Shown here one piece after another: positions 35,160 through 43,223 of a DNA stretch of 64,000 bases. Each line of letters opens with the position of its first letter. The first letter of the stretch is position 1. The stretch comes from Psychrobacillus sp048572895. Lineage in GTDB: Bacteria; Bacillota; Bacilli; Bacillales_A; Planococcaceae. Location of the stretch: positions 3,534,001 to 3,598,000 of the forward strand of contig NZ_CP183878.1 in the NCBI RefSeq assembly GCF_048572895.1, in the 5' to 3' direction. The position numbers were made by a program, and so were the translations under genes. Below the pieces are notes generated by a model. That model did not search any database and had not been told where the DNA came from. It saw only the letters and a list, made by a program, of their open reading frames with translations.

Positions 35160-36287
35160 ATGCATTTTTTCATATATCTTATTATTTTTTTCTCGTTTTT
35201 CGACTTATTTTCCCAACTACCAATTATGAGTCCCTTTGCAGAATCTCTTGGTGCTACCCCCTTTATAACCGGATTAGTCGTAGGAATGTATTCTCTTTCA
35301 AATACAATCGGCAATATTATATCTGGATTCTTAACCGATAGAAAAGGACCCTTTTATATTTTAATCATTGGTTTGTTTACGACGAGCTTTTCGTTATTCC
35401 TTTACCAATTTGCCAGCGACCCACTCGGTTTATTAGTTATTCGATTTTTACATGGCTTAGTTGCTGGGCTAATTGTACCTGCTGCGTTTACCTATTCGGC
35501 CAATAAAACCTCAAAGGATAAACGTGGTAAGGGTGTTGCACTATCTGGTGCATTTGTTGGACTTGCCGCAATCGCAGGTCCTGCAATTAGTGGTATTGTT
35601 GCAAGTAAAAAAAATGAGGTATTTGTTTTGGGGATGACAGGTTCCATTATGCTTGTATTAAGTGTACTATCGTTAGTTTTACTAAGAAAAGTAGCGATTG
35701 AAAGAAAGGGTAAGGAAGCTTCCTCTCCTCACTCAGTTCGTTCTATTTTTCAACAGAATGGAATTATTAAGTCTTTTGCAGGTGCATTTTTCTTAATGTT
35801 TTCGCAAGGGGTTCTAGCTTATATGCTACCTCTAAAAATAGTACATCTTGGTTTTGATACTAAAACAAGCGGGTTGCTTCTAAGTACGTTTGGTTTTGTA
35901 GCAATTTTAGTGTTTATACTACCGATTAATCGAATATTTGACCGTGTGAGGCCTGTCTACACACTAACTTTTGGAATGAGCATCATGGGAATAAGTATGC
36001 TATTGCTTGGACATACAGATTCGCTGAACTTACTTTACATCTGGATGGGGTTATATGGAATAGGCTTTGCGTTTCTGTTTCCTTCTATTAATACGCTTTT
36101 AATCGATTCAAGTGAACTGTCATACCGTGGTAAGGCATACGGATACTTCTATGCGTTCTTCTCTATTGGAGTTGTAGTGGGTTCAAGTATTACTGGTTTT
36201 CTTGAACTAGATGCTGCTAGCGGATTTACGATGACAGGAGTTATATTGATCATCATTTCTATCTTGGCACTTGCCTGGAGGAAATAA
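35160..36287 (+). CDS. MFS transporter
   Basis: A 375-residue, 12-helix MFS protein with motif A GFLTDRKGPFYILI and a second-half repeat GFAFLFPSINTLLIDSS. It is slightly shorter than typical Bmr/NorA exporters. ATG follows ATGAGGAGCAACT. It is divergent from the lipid kinase gene with 122 bp between. Export substrate unknown. Confidence 0.85.
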   Translation: MHFFIYLIIFFSFFDLFSQLPIMSPFAESLGATPFITGLVVGMYSLSNTIGNIISGFLTDRKGPFYILIIGLFTTSFSLFLYQFASDPLGLLVIRFLHGLVAGLIVPAAFTYSANKTSKDKRGKGVALSGAFVGLAAIAGPAISGIVASKKNEVFVLGMTGSIMLVLSVLSLVLLRKVAIERKGKEASSPHSVRSIFQQNGIIKSFAGAFFLMFSQGVLAYMLPLKIVHLGFDTKTSGLLLSTFGFVAILVFILPINRIFDRVRPVYTLTFGMSIMGISMLLLGHTDSLNLLYIWMGLYGIGFAFLFPSINTLLIDSSELSYRGKAYGYFYAFFSIGVVVGSSITGFLELDAASGFTMTGVILIIISILALAWRK

Positions 36288-36317
36288 TAAAGTGAAAATT
36301 CAATCTGAGGATCTCCC

Positions 36318-36354
36318 CCCGATTGTTAGTTGAACCAATACCAATCGGGCTTTT
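36318..36354 (+). terminator. Terminator after the MFS gene
   Basis: CCCGATTG (36318-36325) pairs with CAATCGGG (36342-36349), followed by CTTTT. Confidence 0.7.
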
Positions 36355-36435
36355 AGGGGTAGTTATCTCAACTTAAGTGCTTTATTGCTTGAAACAAGTC
36401 CTGTAACAGAGTCATACTGCCAGTTAATGTAGGAT

Positions 36436-36475
36436 AAAAAGAGGAATGTGGCAATTTGTCCATTCCTCTTCTTAT
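36436..36475. terminator. Bidirectional terminator before the YtxH-like gene end
   Basis: AAGAGGAATG (36439-36448) pairs perfectly with CATTCCTCTT (36461-36470). The minus-strand reading continues into TTTTTATCC and ends the 36482 gene. Confidence 0.85.
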
Positions 36476-36481
36476 TAAGCA

Positions 36482-36820
36482 TTATAATGTTATTTGATCA
36501 TTAAGATTAGATTTCTTTTCTGCATCTGTAGTATCCTTAGAAGACTTCTTAGACTTGTCCTGTACCTCTTCATTATAGTACTGAACACTAGTCATTGCCC
36601 CCTCATCCACCATATTATTATCTGGTATATCGTAAGGATCTGGATGTCCTGCCGGCGTTAAATCCGATTTTTGATGCTTCTGCGAGTCTATGTAAGCATT
36701 CACTTTAGACTTCGTATTATTAAAGGCTACTATTGCTTTATCACGATTCTCTTTTTTACTAAAATATGCATAAGCACCTGCTGCTAATCCTGCCAATAAA
36801 AGTGATTTGTTTTTTGCCAT
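36482..36820 (-). CDS. small YtxH-like stress-type protein, uncharacterised
   Basis: 112 residues: a short hydrophobic stretch near the N-terminus (LLLAGLAAGAYAYFS) then a Lys-rich amphipathic segment (KENRDKAIVAFNNTKSKVNAY), an acidic middle (DPYDIPDNNMVDEGAM) and a polar Lys/Asp/Ser tail. The third of three consecutive ATGs was chosen because GGAGG is 8 nt before it. Upstream on the minus strand GGGTAT (36854-36859), with a poor GTGTGA 14 nt further up, hints at a sigma-B promoter. Function unknown. Confidence 0.65.
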   Translation of the reverse strand: MAKNKSLLLAGLAAGAYAYFSKKENRDKAIVAFNNTKSKVNAYIDSQKHQKSDLTPAGHPDPYDIPDNNMVDEGAMTSVQYYNEEVQDKSKKSSKDTTDAEKKSNLNDQITL

Positions 36821-37040
36821 CATCATTACCTCCAAGTTTTATATATAGTGTATATACCCTATTAGGGATAAGTTCACACCTATTTAACAAACTAATTTTT
36901 GGGGTGAAATAAGTACTAAACCAATATTTTACCCTTTTTATATTACATTTTGATTTCTAATTGATTTTAATTCTATATATTTGTAGAAGATTCTAGTTAT
37001 TTTTGTTATGATTACAAAAAGAAATTAGAGGTGATTTCAA

Positions 37041-37532
37041 ATGATCAGGGCGACTACGTTAGATGATATTTCAATAATTCAACAGATCGCAAAGGTCAGT
37101 TGGAACGATACATATAAAAATATTATACCTGTTGACATACAAACACTTTTTTTAGAAAAGGCTTATTCCCCAATGATGCTTGTCAAAAGAATAGAAAAAA
37201 CTATTTTCTTAGTCGCTGAGTATGAAGGCAAGCCTATTGGTTTTGCCAATTTTACATATGTGGACGAAGATGGAGATGCTGAACTAACTGCAATTTATGT
37301 GTTACCTGAATACAAACAGAGTGGATATGGGAAAAAACTATTATTAGCTGGACTAAACGAGATGCCAGCTGGTCGACAATTATTTGTTTACGTTGAAAGC
37401 GAAAATGAAAATGCCCGTCTTTTTTATGAAAGTTTCGGCTTCGAGTGTTTAGAAGAATTCGATGAATATTTTGAAGGACATCCTTTAACTACAGCTAAAT
37501 ATGTATATCTATTGAAAACACCGGCCTATTAG
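37041..37532 (+). CDS. GNAT-family N-acetyltransferase
   Basis: 163 residues with the GNAT core: AELTAIYVLPEYKQSGYGKKLL (acetyl-CoA loop motif A) and ENENARLFYESFGFE (motif B). ATG follows AGAGGTGATTTCAA. Its stop codon lies inside the loop and stem of the terminator at 37517. Acceptor substrate unknown. Confidence 0.9.
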   Translation: MIRATTLDDISIIQQIAKVSWNDTYKNIIPVDIQTLFLEKAYSPMMLVKRIEKTIFLVAEYEGKPIGFANFTYVDEDGDAELTAIYVLPEYKQSGYGKKLLLAGLNEMPAGRQLFVYVESENENARLFYESFGFECLEEFDEYFEGHPLTTAKYVYLLKTPAY

Positions 37533-37547
37533 GTCGGTGTTTTTTTG
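37517..37547 (+). terminator. Terminator overlapping the GNAT stop codon
   Basis: A 10-bp stem (37517-37526 with 37532-37541, one G-U) with loop TATTA is followed by T7. The TAG stop (37530-37532) is in the hairpin. Confidence 0.9.
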
Positions 37548-37549
37548 TA

Positions 37550-38035
37550 TTAAAGTGTCTTCTCTGTAGTATAGAATTCCTCTTGAAGTTGAACTGGTGG
37601 TTTGCGTACAAAGCACATGATTGCCGCAATGTACAATAGAAGAGACGTCGGCGATAATATGCCAGCAAATATACCTGCTAGAATAAACATCACTCCTGCT
37701 AACTTCGGGTTTTTATTTTTTGAAATAGAAGCTATTCCGATAATATTCAAGATCAAGCTAATCACAAGAATGATTACAAACACCCAGCCGAATATATTAA
37801 ACGCATCAATCACTAAATCCATATTTTCGTTTATGGTTTGAAAGTTTGCTTCTGTCATGTTTGGGTCATCGGCAATAACATTCTGGAACTCGGTCTTGAA
37901 TGCTTCATCTTTCAATAAACTACTTCCACTTACCACTCCAATTGTTACTAAAATGATGCTAAGTAAAGTCATAATTGCACTAATAACGCCTAATACTATT
38001 TCTCCTGTACGTGACAAAGAATTCAGTCCCTTCAT
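37550..38035 (-). CDS. DUF4064 membrane protein
   Basis: 161 residues with four hydrophobic helices: one near the N-terminus (IVLGVISAIMTLLSIILVTIGVV), an external loop of about 45 residues, then three close together (VFVIILVISLILNIIGI; GVMFILAGIFAGIL; LLLYIAAIMCFV). The layout fits DUF4064. The start is uncertain: ATG at 38035 has AAGGA 11 nt upstream, while TTG at 38017 has AAGGGA 9 nt upstream. Function unknown. Confidence 0.75.
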   Translation of the reverse strand: MKGLNSLSRTGEIVLGVISAIMTLLSIILVTIGVVSGSSLLKDEAFKTEFQNVIADDPNMTEANFQTINENMDLVIDAFNIFGWVFVIILVISLILNIIGIASISKNKNPKLAGVMFILAGIFAGILSPTSLLLYIAAIMCFVRKPPVQLQEEFYTTEKTL

Positions 38036-38186
38036 TTTTTATATGTTCCTTGTTATTCTACGATAAAGACTTGAAAAAGTTTCGTATAATTTTAATGTCC
38101 CCTTCATAATATAGTTTAAACCTGTTTAAAAATTCATGAACAAGGGTATTAATAAACTATCAACGAGAAAAGAGAGGATGAGTTTC

Positions 38187-38285
38187 ATGGAGAAAAAGTT
38201 AATTTTTAGCCAATCAGATTTCCTTTATACGTTAGCAGGTGCATCAGCATTAACAGGAATTTTAGTATTTTTTACACAAATTTAA
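38187..38285 (+). CDS. small hydrophobic peptide (32 aa)
   Basis: ATG at 38187 has AGAGG 9 nt upstream and the frame is followed by a good terminator, so a real small gene is likely. The peptide starts MEKKLIFSQSDFLYTLAG and ends with one hydrophobic segment (ALTGILVFFTQI), long enough to sit in the membrane. No family recognised. Confidence 0.55.
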   Translation: MEKKLIFSQSDFLYTLAGASALTGILVFFTQI

Positions 38286-38297
38286 TAAGTTTATCAT

Positions 38298-38341
38298 AAA
38301 AAGACAATCCTTTTCTAAATAGAAGCGGATTGCCTTTTTAT
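38298..38341 (+). terminator. Terminator after the 32-aa ORF
   Basis: AAAAAGACAATCC (38298-38310) pairs with GGATTGCCTTTTT (38327-38339) with a single mismatch. Confidence 0.8.
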
Positions 38342-38368
38342 TTTGACAGATATATGCGTTTTTCATCT

Positions 38369-38497
38369 TTGTCTGTCCAGCTCCTGCGCCTAGCCCGCCT
38401 GAGAAAAACGTTGTCGAATGCCCACAGAATGGGGTTGGGTCAGTCGTCGCGACACGATATCGCGAACTTAGAATGACTTCCCAAAATAGGCACTTTC
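38369..38497 (+). repeat. Intergenic repeat, family C, copy 2
   Basis: TGTCCAGCTCCTGCGCCTAG, CCCGCCTGAG, GGTTGGGTCAGTCGTCGCGA, CGCGAACTTAGAATGACTTC and CAAAATAGGCACTT reproduce, in the plus orientation, the landmarks of the inverted copy at 32230. The first motif is a common Bacillaceae intergenic repeat start. Noncoding. Confidence 0.75.
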
Positions 38498-38507
38498 GTA
38501 TTTTTTT

Positions 38508-38789
38508 TTATGCTTTTACATCATCGTATTCATCAGATTTTGAGAAGGCTGCTACTACATACGAGCAAACCGGCTCCATTTTTAACTCCTGTTCTCTTGC
38601 AAAAGAAGCTGCGGTATCGAGTAATTTCTTAGCAACTCCCTGTCCTCTCAATTTATCAGAAACATATGTGTGATCCATCACCATTACATCACCTAGTAAC
38701 GTCCAGGTAATTTCTCCAAGTCTTTCTCCAGCTTGTATATATTGATAAGCAAATACATCATTTCCTAATTCTTTGAATTGAAATTCCAT
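38508..38789 (-). CDS. small GNAT-like acetyltransferase (YjdJ type)
   Basis: 93 residues of the compact GNAT family: MVMDHTYVSDKLRGQGVAKKLLD carries the acetyl-CoA loop, and the C-terminal EPVCSYVVAAF is typical. ATG at 38789 follows AAAAGGAGTGGTTGAAG. Its substrate is unknown. Neighbour of the dioxygenase gene on the same strand, separated by 33 bp and possibly co-transcribed. Confidence 0.85.
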   Translation of the reverse strand: MEFQFKELGNDVFAYQYIQAGERLGEITWTLLGDVMVMDHTYVSDKLRGQGVAKKLLDTAASFAREQELKMEPVCSYVVAAFSKSDEYDDVKA

Positions 38790-38822
38790 CTTCAACCACT
38801 CCTTTTCTGAATTTTAGCATAT

Positions 38823-39791
38823 TTATTTATTGATTGACAACGGACGTAACTTCGCTTCAATTTCTGTTCTTCTTGTTTCTAGAAAAGGTGGTAGTGCTAA
38901 TCTTTCTCCCAAAGTTTCCATTGGTTCATCCGTATCGAATCCAGGCTCATCCGTAGACAGTTCAAATAAAATGCCATTCGGCTCCCTGAAATAGATTGCC
39001 TTGAAATAGTAACGGTCCACTAATCCAGACGTTGTAAAGCCATTTTCACGTAAACGCTCCTCCCATTTTGGATAATCCTCCATTGTGGGAATTCGAAATG
39101 CTACATGATGTACACTTCCGCGTCCAGGCCGTTCCATTGGTAAATCTGTGCGTGTCTCTAAATGCACTTCACCAGCAGGACCGCCTTTTCCTGTCGTATA
39201 TACTTCAATATTCGGCATTTCTTTGGTGTCCGATGGGTAGGAACCCGCCAACTCAAATCCAAGTATTTCTGTTAATACTTTTTTAGTAGGTGCTGATTTT
39301 CGAACAGTAAGCTTTATCGGACCTAGTCCAACAATTGCATTGTCAGCTGAAACTTCCTTTTTAACCCAAGCTTCCCCATAGGAAATTCCAGTCCCATCGT
39401 CGACAACTAGCATATGCCTTGCCCCTTCAAGACCTTCAAAGTAAAGTGTACTACGACCATATCGTTCTTTAATGGAATCATGTGACACACCTAACTTCTC
39501 AAATCTACTTTTCCAAAATTGCAAGGCTTCATCGCTTTTTACACGGAAACCTGTATTACTGATACTGGATACCCCAGGGTATGTTCTTCCTGCTTGTGGT
39601 ATGTCAAAGTATGTCATATCCGTTCCTGGTGTACCTACCGCATCTGCATAAAATAAATGATAGGACAAAGGATTATCCTGATTTACACTTTTTTTCACTA
39701 ATCGCATTCCTAATATTCTTGTATAGAAGTCATGATTTTTATCAGCGTCAGCAGTAATTGCTGAGACATGATGGATTCCCGCTAATTTCAT
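38823..39791 (-). CDS. ring-cleaving dioxygenase of the VOC family (MhqO-like)
   Basis: 322 residues made of two VOC/glyoxalase halves. The first half starts with GIHHVSAITADADKNHDFY (metal His); the second has the VHHVAFRI metal His and the late Glu in GILFELSTDEPG. The family cleaves hydroquinone-type substrates (MhqA/MhqO in Bacillus). An 18-bp box nearly identical to the MhqR operator lies just upstream, supporting a role in quinone stress. ATG follows AAGGAGG. Confidence 0.9.
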   Translation of the reverse strand: MKLAGIHHVSAITADADKNHDFYTRILGMRLVKKSVNQDNPLSYHLFYADAVGTPGTDMTYFDIPQAGRTYPGVSSISNTGFRVKSDEALQFWKSRFEKLGVSHDSIKERYGRSTLYFEGLEGARHMLVVDDGTGISYGEAWVKKEVSADNAIVGLGPIKLTVRKSAPTKKVLTEILGFELAGSYPSDTKEMPNIEVYTTGKGGPAGEVHLETRTDLPMERPGRGSVHHVAFRIPTMEDYPKWEERLRENGFTTSGLVDRYYFKAIYFREPNGILFELSTDEPGFDTDEPMETLGERLALPPFLETRRTEIEAKLRPLSINK

Positions 39792-39813
39792 TTGTTTTCC
39801 TCCTTTTAATTAT

Positions 39814-39831
39814 TATTTCGAATTTGAGATA
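39814..39831 (-). promoter_or_regulatory. MhqR-like operator
   Basis: The minus strand reads TATCTCAAATTCGAAATA, differing at two positions from the palindrome TATCTCGAATTCGAGATA described for B. subtilis MhqR. It lies 23 bp before the dioxygenase start, where a repressor would block transcription. Confidence 0.6.
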
Positions 39832-39935
39832 TATTGTTTGTTATATTAACAAAGGATTGTACCTTTTGCAAATAAAGTGAATAATACCTATGGTAATTGC
39901 GATACAAGAGGGAGCATATCCTATTAAACTACTAC

Positions 39936-39969
39936 AACAAAACCCTCCGGTCTAACATAGACGGAGGGC
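39936..39969 (-). terminator. Terminator for the DUF1002 gene
   Basis: CCCTCCG (39943 on) pairs with CGGAGGG (ending 39968) with extra pairs inside. The minus strand continues TTTTGTTG. Confidence 0.85.
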
Positions 39970-39976
39970 TCACATA

Positions 39977-40897
39977 TCAGCTGAAGATAGAGCGAATCGA
40001 ATCAATTAAATCTTTAAAGAAGTTTTTAACACCTTCCCAAAAACCTTCATTGTCGACAATTGCACCAATTTTATCTTCAATTGTTTTACTTAAATCATTC
40101 AGTTCATCTGACCATTGGCTGAAGTCGATATCTAATTGACGGATACGGTCCATTAAATCGATTAGTAGCTGTCGATCTTTTTCAGAAAGCTCAATTTTTA
40201 GATTGGCTAATTGCTCTGAAACAATTTTCTCCACTTCTTCACGAGAAACTGGATTTTTTTCAGCAATTTGCTTTTTAATTTCCGTTAGTAGTTCACTGAC
40301 TTTTGCTTCATCAATACCTGCATCTTTTGCTAAATTAGTAGCAATAGATAGTTCGTCATTTGCTACATCTGTACGTTCTGGGTCTAGCTTTTCGCCTGTA
40401 ACCTCATACGCTTTGTATATCCCTACTAAGGCTGAATGTCCGGTAACAGGCTTCGGTGCAGCGATTTCTACGACTGCATCCTGGATTCCTGCCGTTAGCA
40501 TTGCATTTGCGTACATTTCGGATGTTACTTCTGTAATATTATCCGGTGTAACAATGCTTATTACAAGGCCTTTACCAGCATCTTTTCGAGTAATTTTAGC
40601 AGAAGAGAACATTCTTGCAGATGCGTCTCCATCCTGTAAATACGTTGCTAGATCCTTGCCAGTTACTTCTATTTCTTGAACATCTGATTTATCCGTTATT
40701 TTCAAGCTTTTCTTTACGCTATCTTTTTGTTCAGCAGTTAGGTTTCCACCATATACCACAATAGGTGCACCAAATTTTTCGTTTACAACTTCGACTTCCT
40801 CAGTGGAGCCATCTGAATCTGCCAGTGAAGAAGTAGGTGCAATAACCATTCCAATTAATAACATTGCTGTAATGAATGGTAATAATAGTTTCTTCAT
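39977..40897 (-). CDS. secreted DUF1002 protein (YpuA-like)
   Basis: 306 residues with a Sec signal peptide (MKKLLLPFITAMLLIGMVIA, cleavage near SSLADS). The DUF1002 region covers residues about 40-200 (APIVVYGGNLTAEQKD, ALVGIYKAYEVTGEKLD). A charged helical C-terminal half follows (VSEQLANLKIELSEKDRQLL, likely coiled coil) and an amphipathic end. It matches B. subtilis YpuA in layout. Function unknown. Confidence 0.85.
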   Translation of the reverse strand: MKKLLLPFITAMLLIGMVIAPTSSLADSDGSTEEVEVVNEKFGAPIVVYGGNLTAEQKDSVKKSLKITDKSDVQEIEVTGKDLATYLQDGDASARMFSSAKITRKDAGKGLVISIVTPDNITEVTSEMYANAMLTAGIQDAVVEIAAPKPVTGHSALVGIYKAYEVTGEKLDPERTDVANDELSIATNLAKDAGIDEAKVSELLTEIKKQIAEKNPVSREEVEKIVSEQLANLKIELSEKDRQLLIDLMDRIRQLDIDFSQWSDELNDLSKTIEDKIGAIVDNEGFWEGVKNFFKDLIDSIRSIFS

Positions 40898-40939
40898 TCT
40901 ATTAACCCCTTTCTCTTCTATTCCTTCAATAATACGAAA

Positions 40940-40980
40940 ACAGGAGTAAAAAGTTCCGACTAATCGATTCTTTTTACTCC
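40940..40980 (-). terminator. Terminator for cvfB
   Basis: GGAGTAAAAAG (40943-40953) pairs with CTTTTTACTCC (40970-40980). The minus strand continues TGTTTTCG. Confidence 0.85.
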
Positions 40981-40987
40981 AAATGAA

Positions 40988-41848
40988 CTACATTTTCAGT
41001 TGTGTCCAACCATCTTCTTGGACAATTTTTTTATCTTTCATAAGTTTACCTAAGGCGCGTTTGAACGCTGCTTTACTCATGCTGAACATCTCTTGTATTT
41101 CGTCCGGAGATGACTTGTCTGTGAATGGCATTTTACCTCCGACATCATTTAGATAACGGAATATAGATTCTGCATCGTCCTCTAAACGTTCATGTCTACG
41201 TGGTAATAGTGAACCATTCAATGATCCATCCTCTTTCACGTCAATAATTCGAACAGTCAAATCTTCACCTAGTCTTGGTTCATTAAGTCGTTCTGACTCA
41301 TGCACAAAAATACGATAGTTTTCTGGAACACTTAACAAAAATGTACCTACTGGAAGCAATCGGTAAGCACGTGCTTGAAGATTCTGATTGAATAATGTCG
41401 TTGGAGCGTCTATATATAGCTCTTCTACTCGGTCTTCGGTTGCTAAACGTCCGAATAACTCACCATCTTTATCTGTACGGAGAGTCATATATAAATGATC
41501 ACCAACAGCTGGCCACAATTCTTTTATCTTCGGTAGATCATCCTCTTTTACCTGAACTTCCTTGGACGTACCAATATCGACAAAAACACCTTCTCTATCA
41601 GCTACTTTAATAACACGAGCCCAACCATATGTGCCTTTTTGAATAGATGGAAGCTGCGTGGTAGCAGATAGATTTCCTCGTCTATCCACAAACAAAAATG
41701 CTTCAATTTTGCCCCCAACCTCTAAGTCCTCTGGTGCTTCAGATGCATTTAACGGAATGTCTAATCCATCATATGTTAAAATCCACTTCGATCCGTCTTG
41801 CTCTTTCACTTGTAACTTTACTATTTCTCCTGATGCTGTTCCTATCAA
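40988..41848 (-). CDS. cvfB: CvfB-family S1-domain RNA-binding protein (YitL)
   Basis: About 286 residues with tandem S1-like beta barrels (YGWARVIKVADREGVFVDIG is the clearest) and a C-terminal winged helix (EIQEMFSMSKAAFKRALGKLMKDKKI). CvfB affects virulence and RNA processes in staphylococci; the exact role is unclear. TTG at 41848 is the preferred start, with AAGGAG about 10 nt upstream; a longer TTG frame to 41890 has no SD. Confidence 0.88.
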   Translation of the reverse strand: MIGTASGEIVKLQVKEQDGSKWILTYDGLDIPLNASEAPEDLEVGGKIEAFLFVDRRGNLSATTQLPSIQKGTYGWARVIKVADREGVFVDIGTSKEVQVKEDDLPKIKELWPAVGDHLYMTLRTDKDGELFGRLATEDRVEELYIDAPTTLFNQNLQARAYRLLPVGTFLLSVPENYRIFVHESERLNEPRLGEDLTVRIIDVKEDGSLNGSLLPRRHERLEDDAESIFRYLNDVGGKMPFTDKSSPDEIQEMFSMSKAAFKRALGKLMKDKKIVQEDGWTQLKM

Positions 41849-42099
41849 AATTACCGCTCTCCTTCTTACCCTTGTATTGATCTTTACCAACTTTTTTTGA
41901 ATTATATAAAACGTGATCTGACCGCGCCACAGTTTGTGCTACTTTCCTATAACCGAATCATCTGAATTATAAACAATAAATGTAAACTCATGACCACAAA
42001 AGATTACGGAGACCCCTTTACACTCAAAACTCAGGCTTCATATCCTTTTCAAAGATTGTATGTATGTTGCATTTGTCTTTTCAAAAACCTTAATAGATT

Positions 42100-42519
42100 T
42101 TACTCGCTATCTGGATCTTGTAATTCCAAAAGCTTTGACTGTAATGCAGGATTCTCTTCCAAAAATAATACTAAATCTGCAATACGGTCGATGGAGTTCC
42201 AGCTTAAATGATGTTCGATTCCTTCTACATCATTGTATATATTCTCTTCCTTTACACCAATGATTCGTAAGAAATCTTCTAATAGTTCATGTCTTTTCAC
42301 CAATCTCTTACCAAGTTTCATCCCTTTTGCGGTAAGAGTCAGTCCCCGATACTTTTCATATATCAAGAAGCCATCTTTATCTAGCTTTTGAACCATTTTT
42401 GTTACGGAAGATGGTAATACAGACAATGCTTCTGCAATATCAGACACACGAGCATACCCTTTCTGCTCAATTAACAAATAAATTTGTTCAATATGGTCTT
42501 CCATGCTTGGTGTTGGCAT
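42100..42519 (-). CDS. mntR: manganese-responsive regulator MntR
   Basis: 139 residues of the DtxR/MntR family. The N-terminal winged HTH (YARVSDIAEALSVLPSSVTKMVQKLDKDG) is nearly the same as B. subtilis MntR. All metal ligands are kept: Asp8, Glu11, His77, Glu99, Glu102 and His103. With Mn2+ it represses Mn uptake genes. No manganese transporter lies next to it. The ATG is preceded by GAGAGGAAGATAAAT. Confidence 0.95.
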   Translation of the reverse strand: MPTPSMEDHIEQIYLLIEQKGYARVSDIAEALSVLPSSVTKMVQKLDKDGFLIYEKYRGLTLTAKGMKLGKRLVKRHELLEDFLRIIGVKEENIYNDVEGIEHHLSWNSIDRIADLVLFLEENPALQSKLLELQDPDSE

Positions 42520-42611
42520 ATTTATCTTCCTCTCATCTTTGCTCTATATATTTTACTACAATAAAGAACCTATCACAATTCTAGATATTTTTTCCTATAT
42601 TTCGAACCATA

Positions 42612-42642
42612 TGAAAAACCTTATCAAGTAAAGACAAGGTTT
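42612..42642 (-). terminator. Terminator for the comFB-like gene
   Basis: AAACCTTATC (42616-42625) pairs with GACAAGGTTT (42633-42642) with one G-U. On the minus strand it follows the stop directly and continues TTTTTC. Confidence 0.75.
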
Positions 42643-42912
42643 CTAGTGGCGATGTGGGTATTTTCCCACAACATAAATGGAGTGGATAATTCTTTTGTTG
42701 ATCCATTCTAAGTTTTCTGCTGTATTTAAGCGCTCGAAAACTGCGGTTCTTCCTTTTTCTGTTGTAACGTAATGGGCTGGTAATGTATTTAAACTCAATG
42801 CGATAATATCTCGTTCGCATTGTTCACATTTGCAAAAGGTTTGGTATTCCGTTCCTCTCATCATTACTCTGACAAGGCTGTGAACTATTTCTTGCATCAC
42901 ATTCGTAAGCAA
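42643..42912 (-). CDS. ComFB-family protein
   Basis: About 89 residues. The family signature is CKCEQCERDIIALSLNTLPA followed by HYVTTEKGR, with a paired-cysteine motif that can bind zinc. In B. subtilis the gene sits inside the comF late-competence operon, while here it stands alone between mntR and a stress gene. TTG at 42912 has AGGAG 8 nt upstream; the longer ATG frame (42930) begins within that SD. Related proteins in cyanobacteria bind cyclic di-nucleotides; whether this one does is unknown. Confidence 0.82.
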   Translation of the reverse strand: MLTNVMQEIVHSLVRVMMRGTEYQTFCKCEQCERDIIALSLNTLPAHYVTTEKGRTAVFERLNTAENLEWINKRIIHSIYVVGKYPHRH

Positions 42913-42949
42913 AGACAACACTCCTTTCATGCATAAAAAATGGAAGCAT

Positions 42950-42975
42950 GTTTAATACTATACCCAAAAGGGTAA
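42950..42975 (+). promoter_or_regulatory. Sigma-B-type promoter of the lmo0937-family gene
   Basis: GTTTAA (42950-42955) and GGGTAA (42970-42975) are separated by exactly 14 bp, matching the general-stress sigma-B consensus. The start codon is 57 bp downstream. Confidence 0.7.
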
Positions 42976-43031
42976 AATTTTAATATCAACATCACTAGTA
43001 ATTAAAATAAAATACAGAGAGGATGTATACA

Positions 43032-43187
43032 ATGGGTAAAATTTTATGGGGAATTATCGTCGTATTAATCATACTTTGGTTACTTGGCTTAGTATTAAAG
43101 ATTGGCGGAGGACTTATTCACGCACTATTAATCATTGCAGGTATTATTTTTGTTGTTCAATTAATCAGTGGAAAAAGATCAGTGTAA
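43032..43187 (+). CDS. lmo0937-family small membrane protein (DUF5670), 51 aa
   Basis: The 51-residue protein has two hydrophobic helices around the family signature LGLVLKIGGGLIH and a basic end (SGKRSV). ATG has AGAGG 9 nt upstream. A sigma-B-type promoter lies upstream and a perfect terminator directly after, so it is an independent, probably stress-induced, gene. The function of the family is unknown. Confidence 0.88.
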   Translation: MGKILWGIIVVLIILWLLGLVLKIGGGLIHALLIIAGIIFVVQLISGKRSV

Positions 43188-43189
43188 AG

Positions 43190-43222
43190 AAAGGTGTTGC
43201 CGAACTGGCAACACCTTTTTAC
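43190..43222. terminator. Bidirectional terminator
   Basis: AAGGTGTTGCC (43191-43201) pairs with 43207-43217, loop of 5, followed by T5 on the plus strand and TTTCTTT on the minus strand. It serves the small gene and the convergent acetyltransferase gene. Confidence 0.9.
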
Positions 43223-43223
43223 A

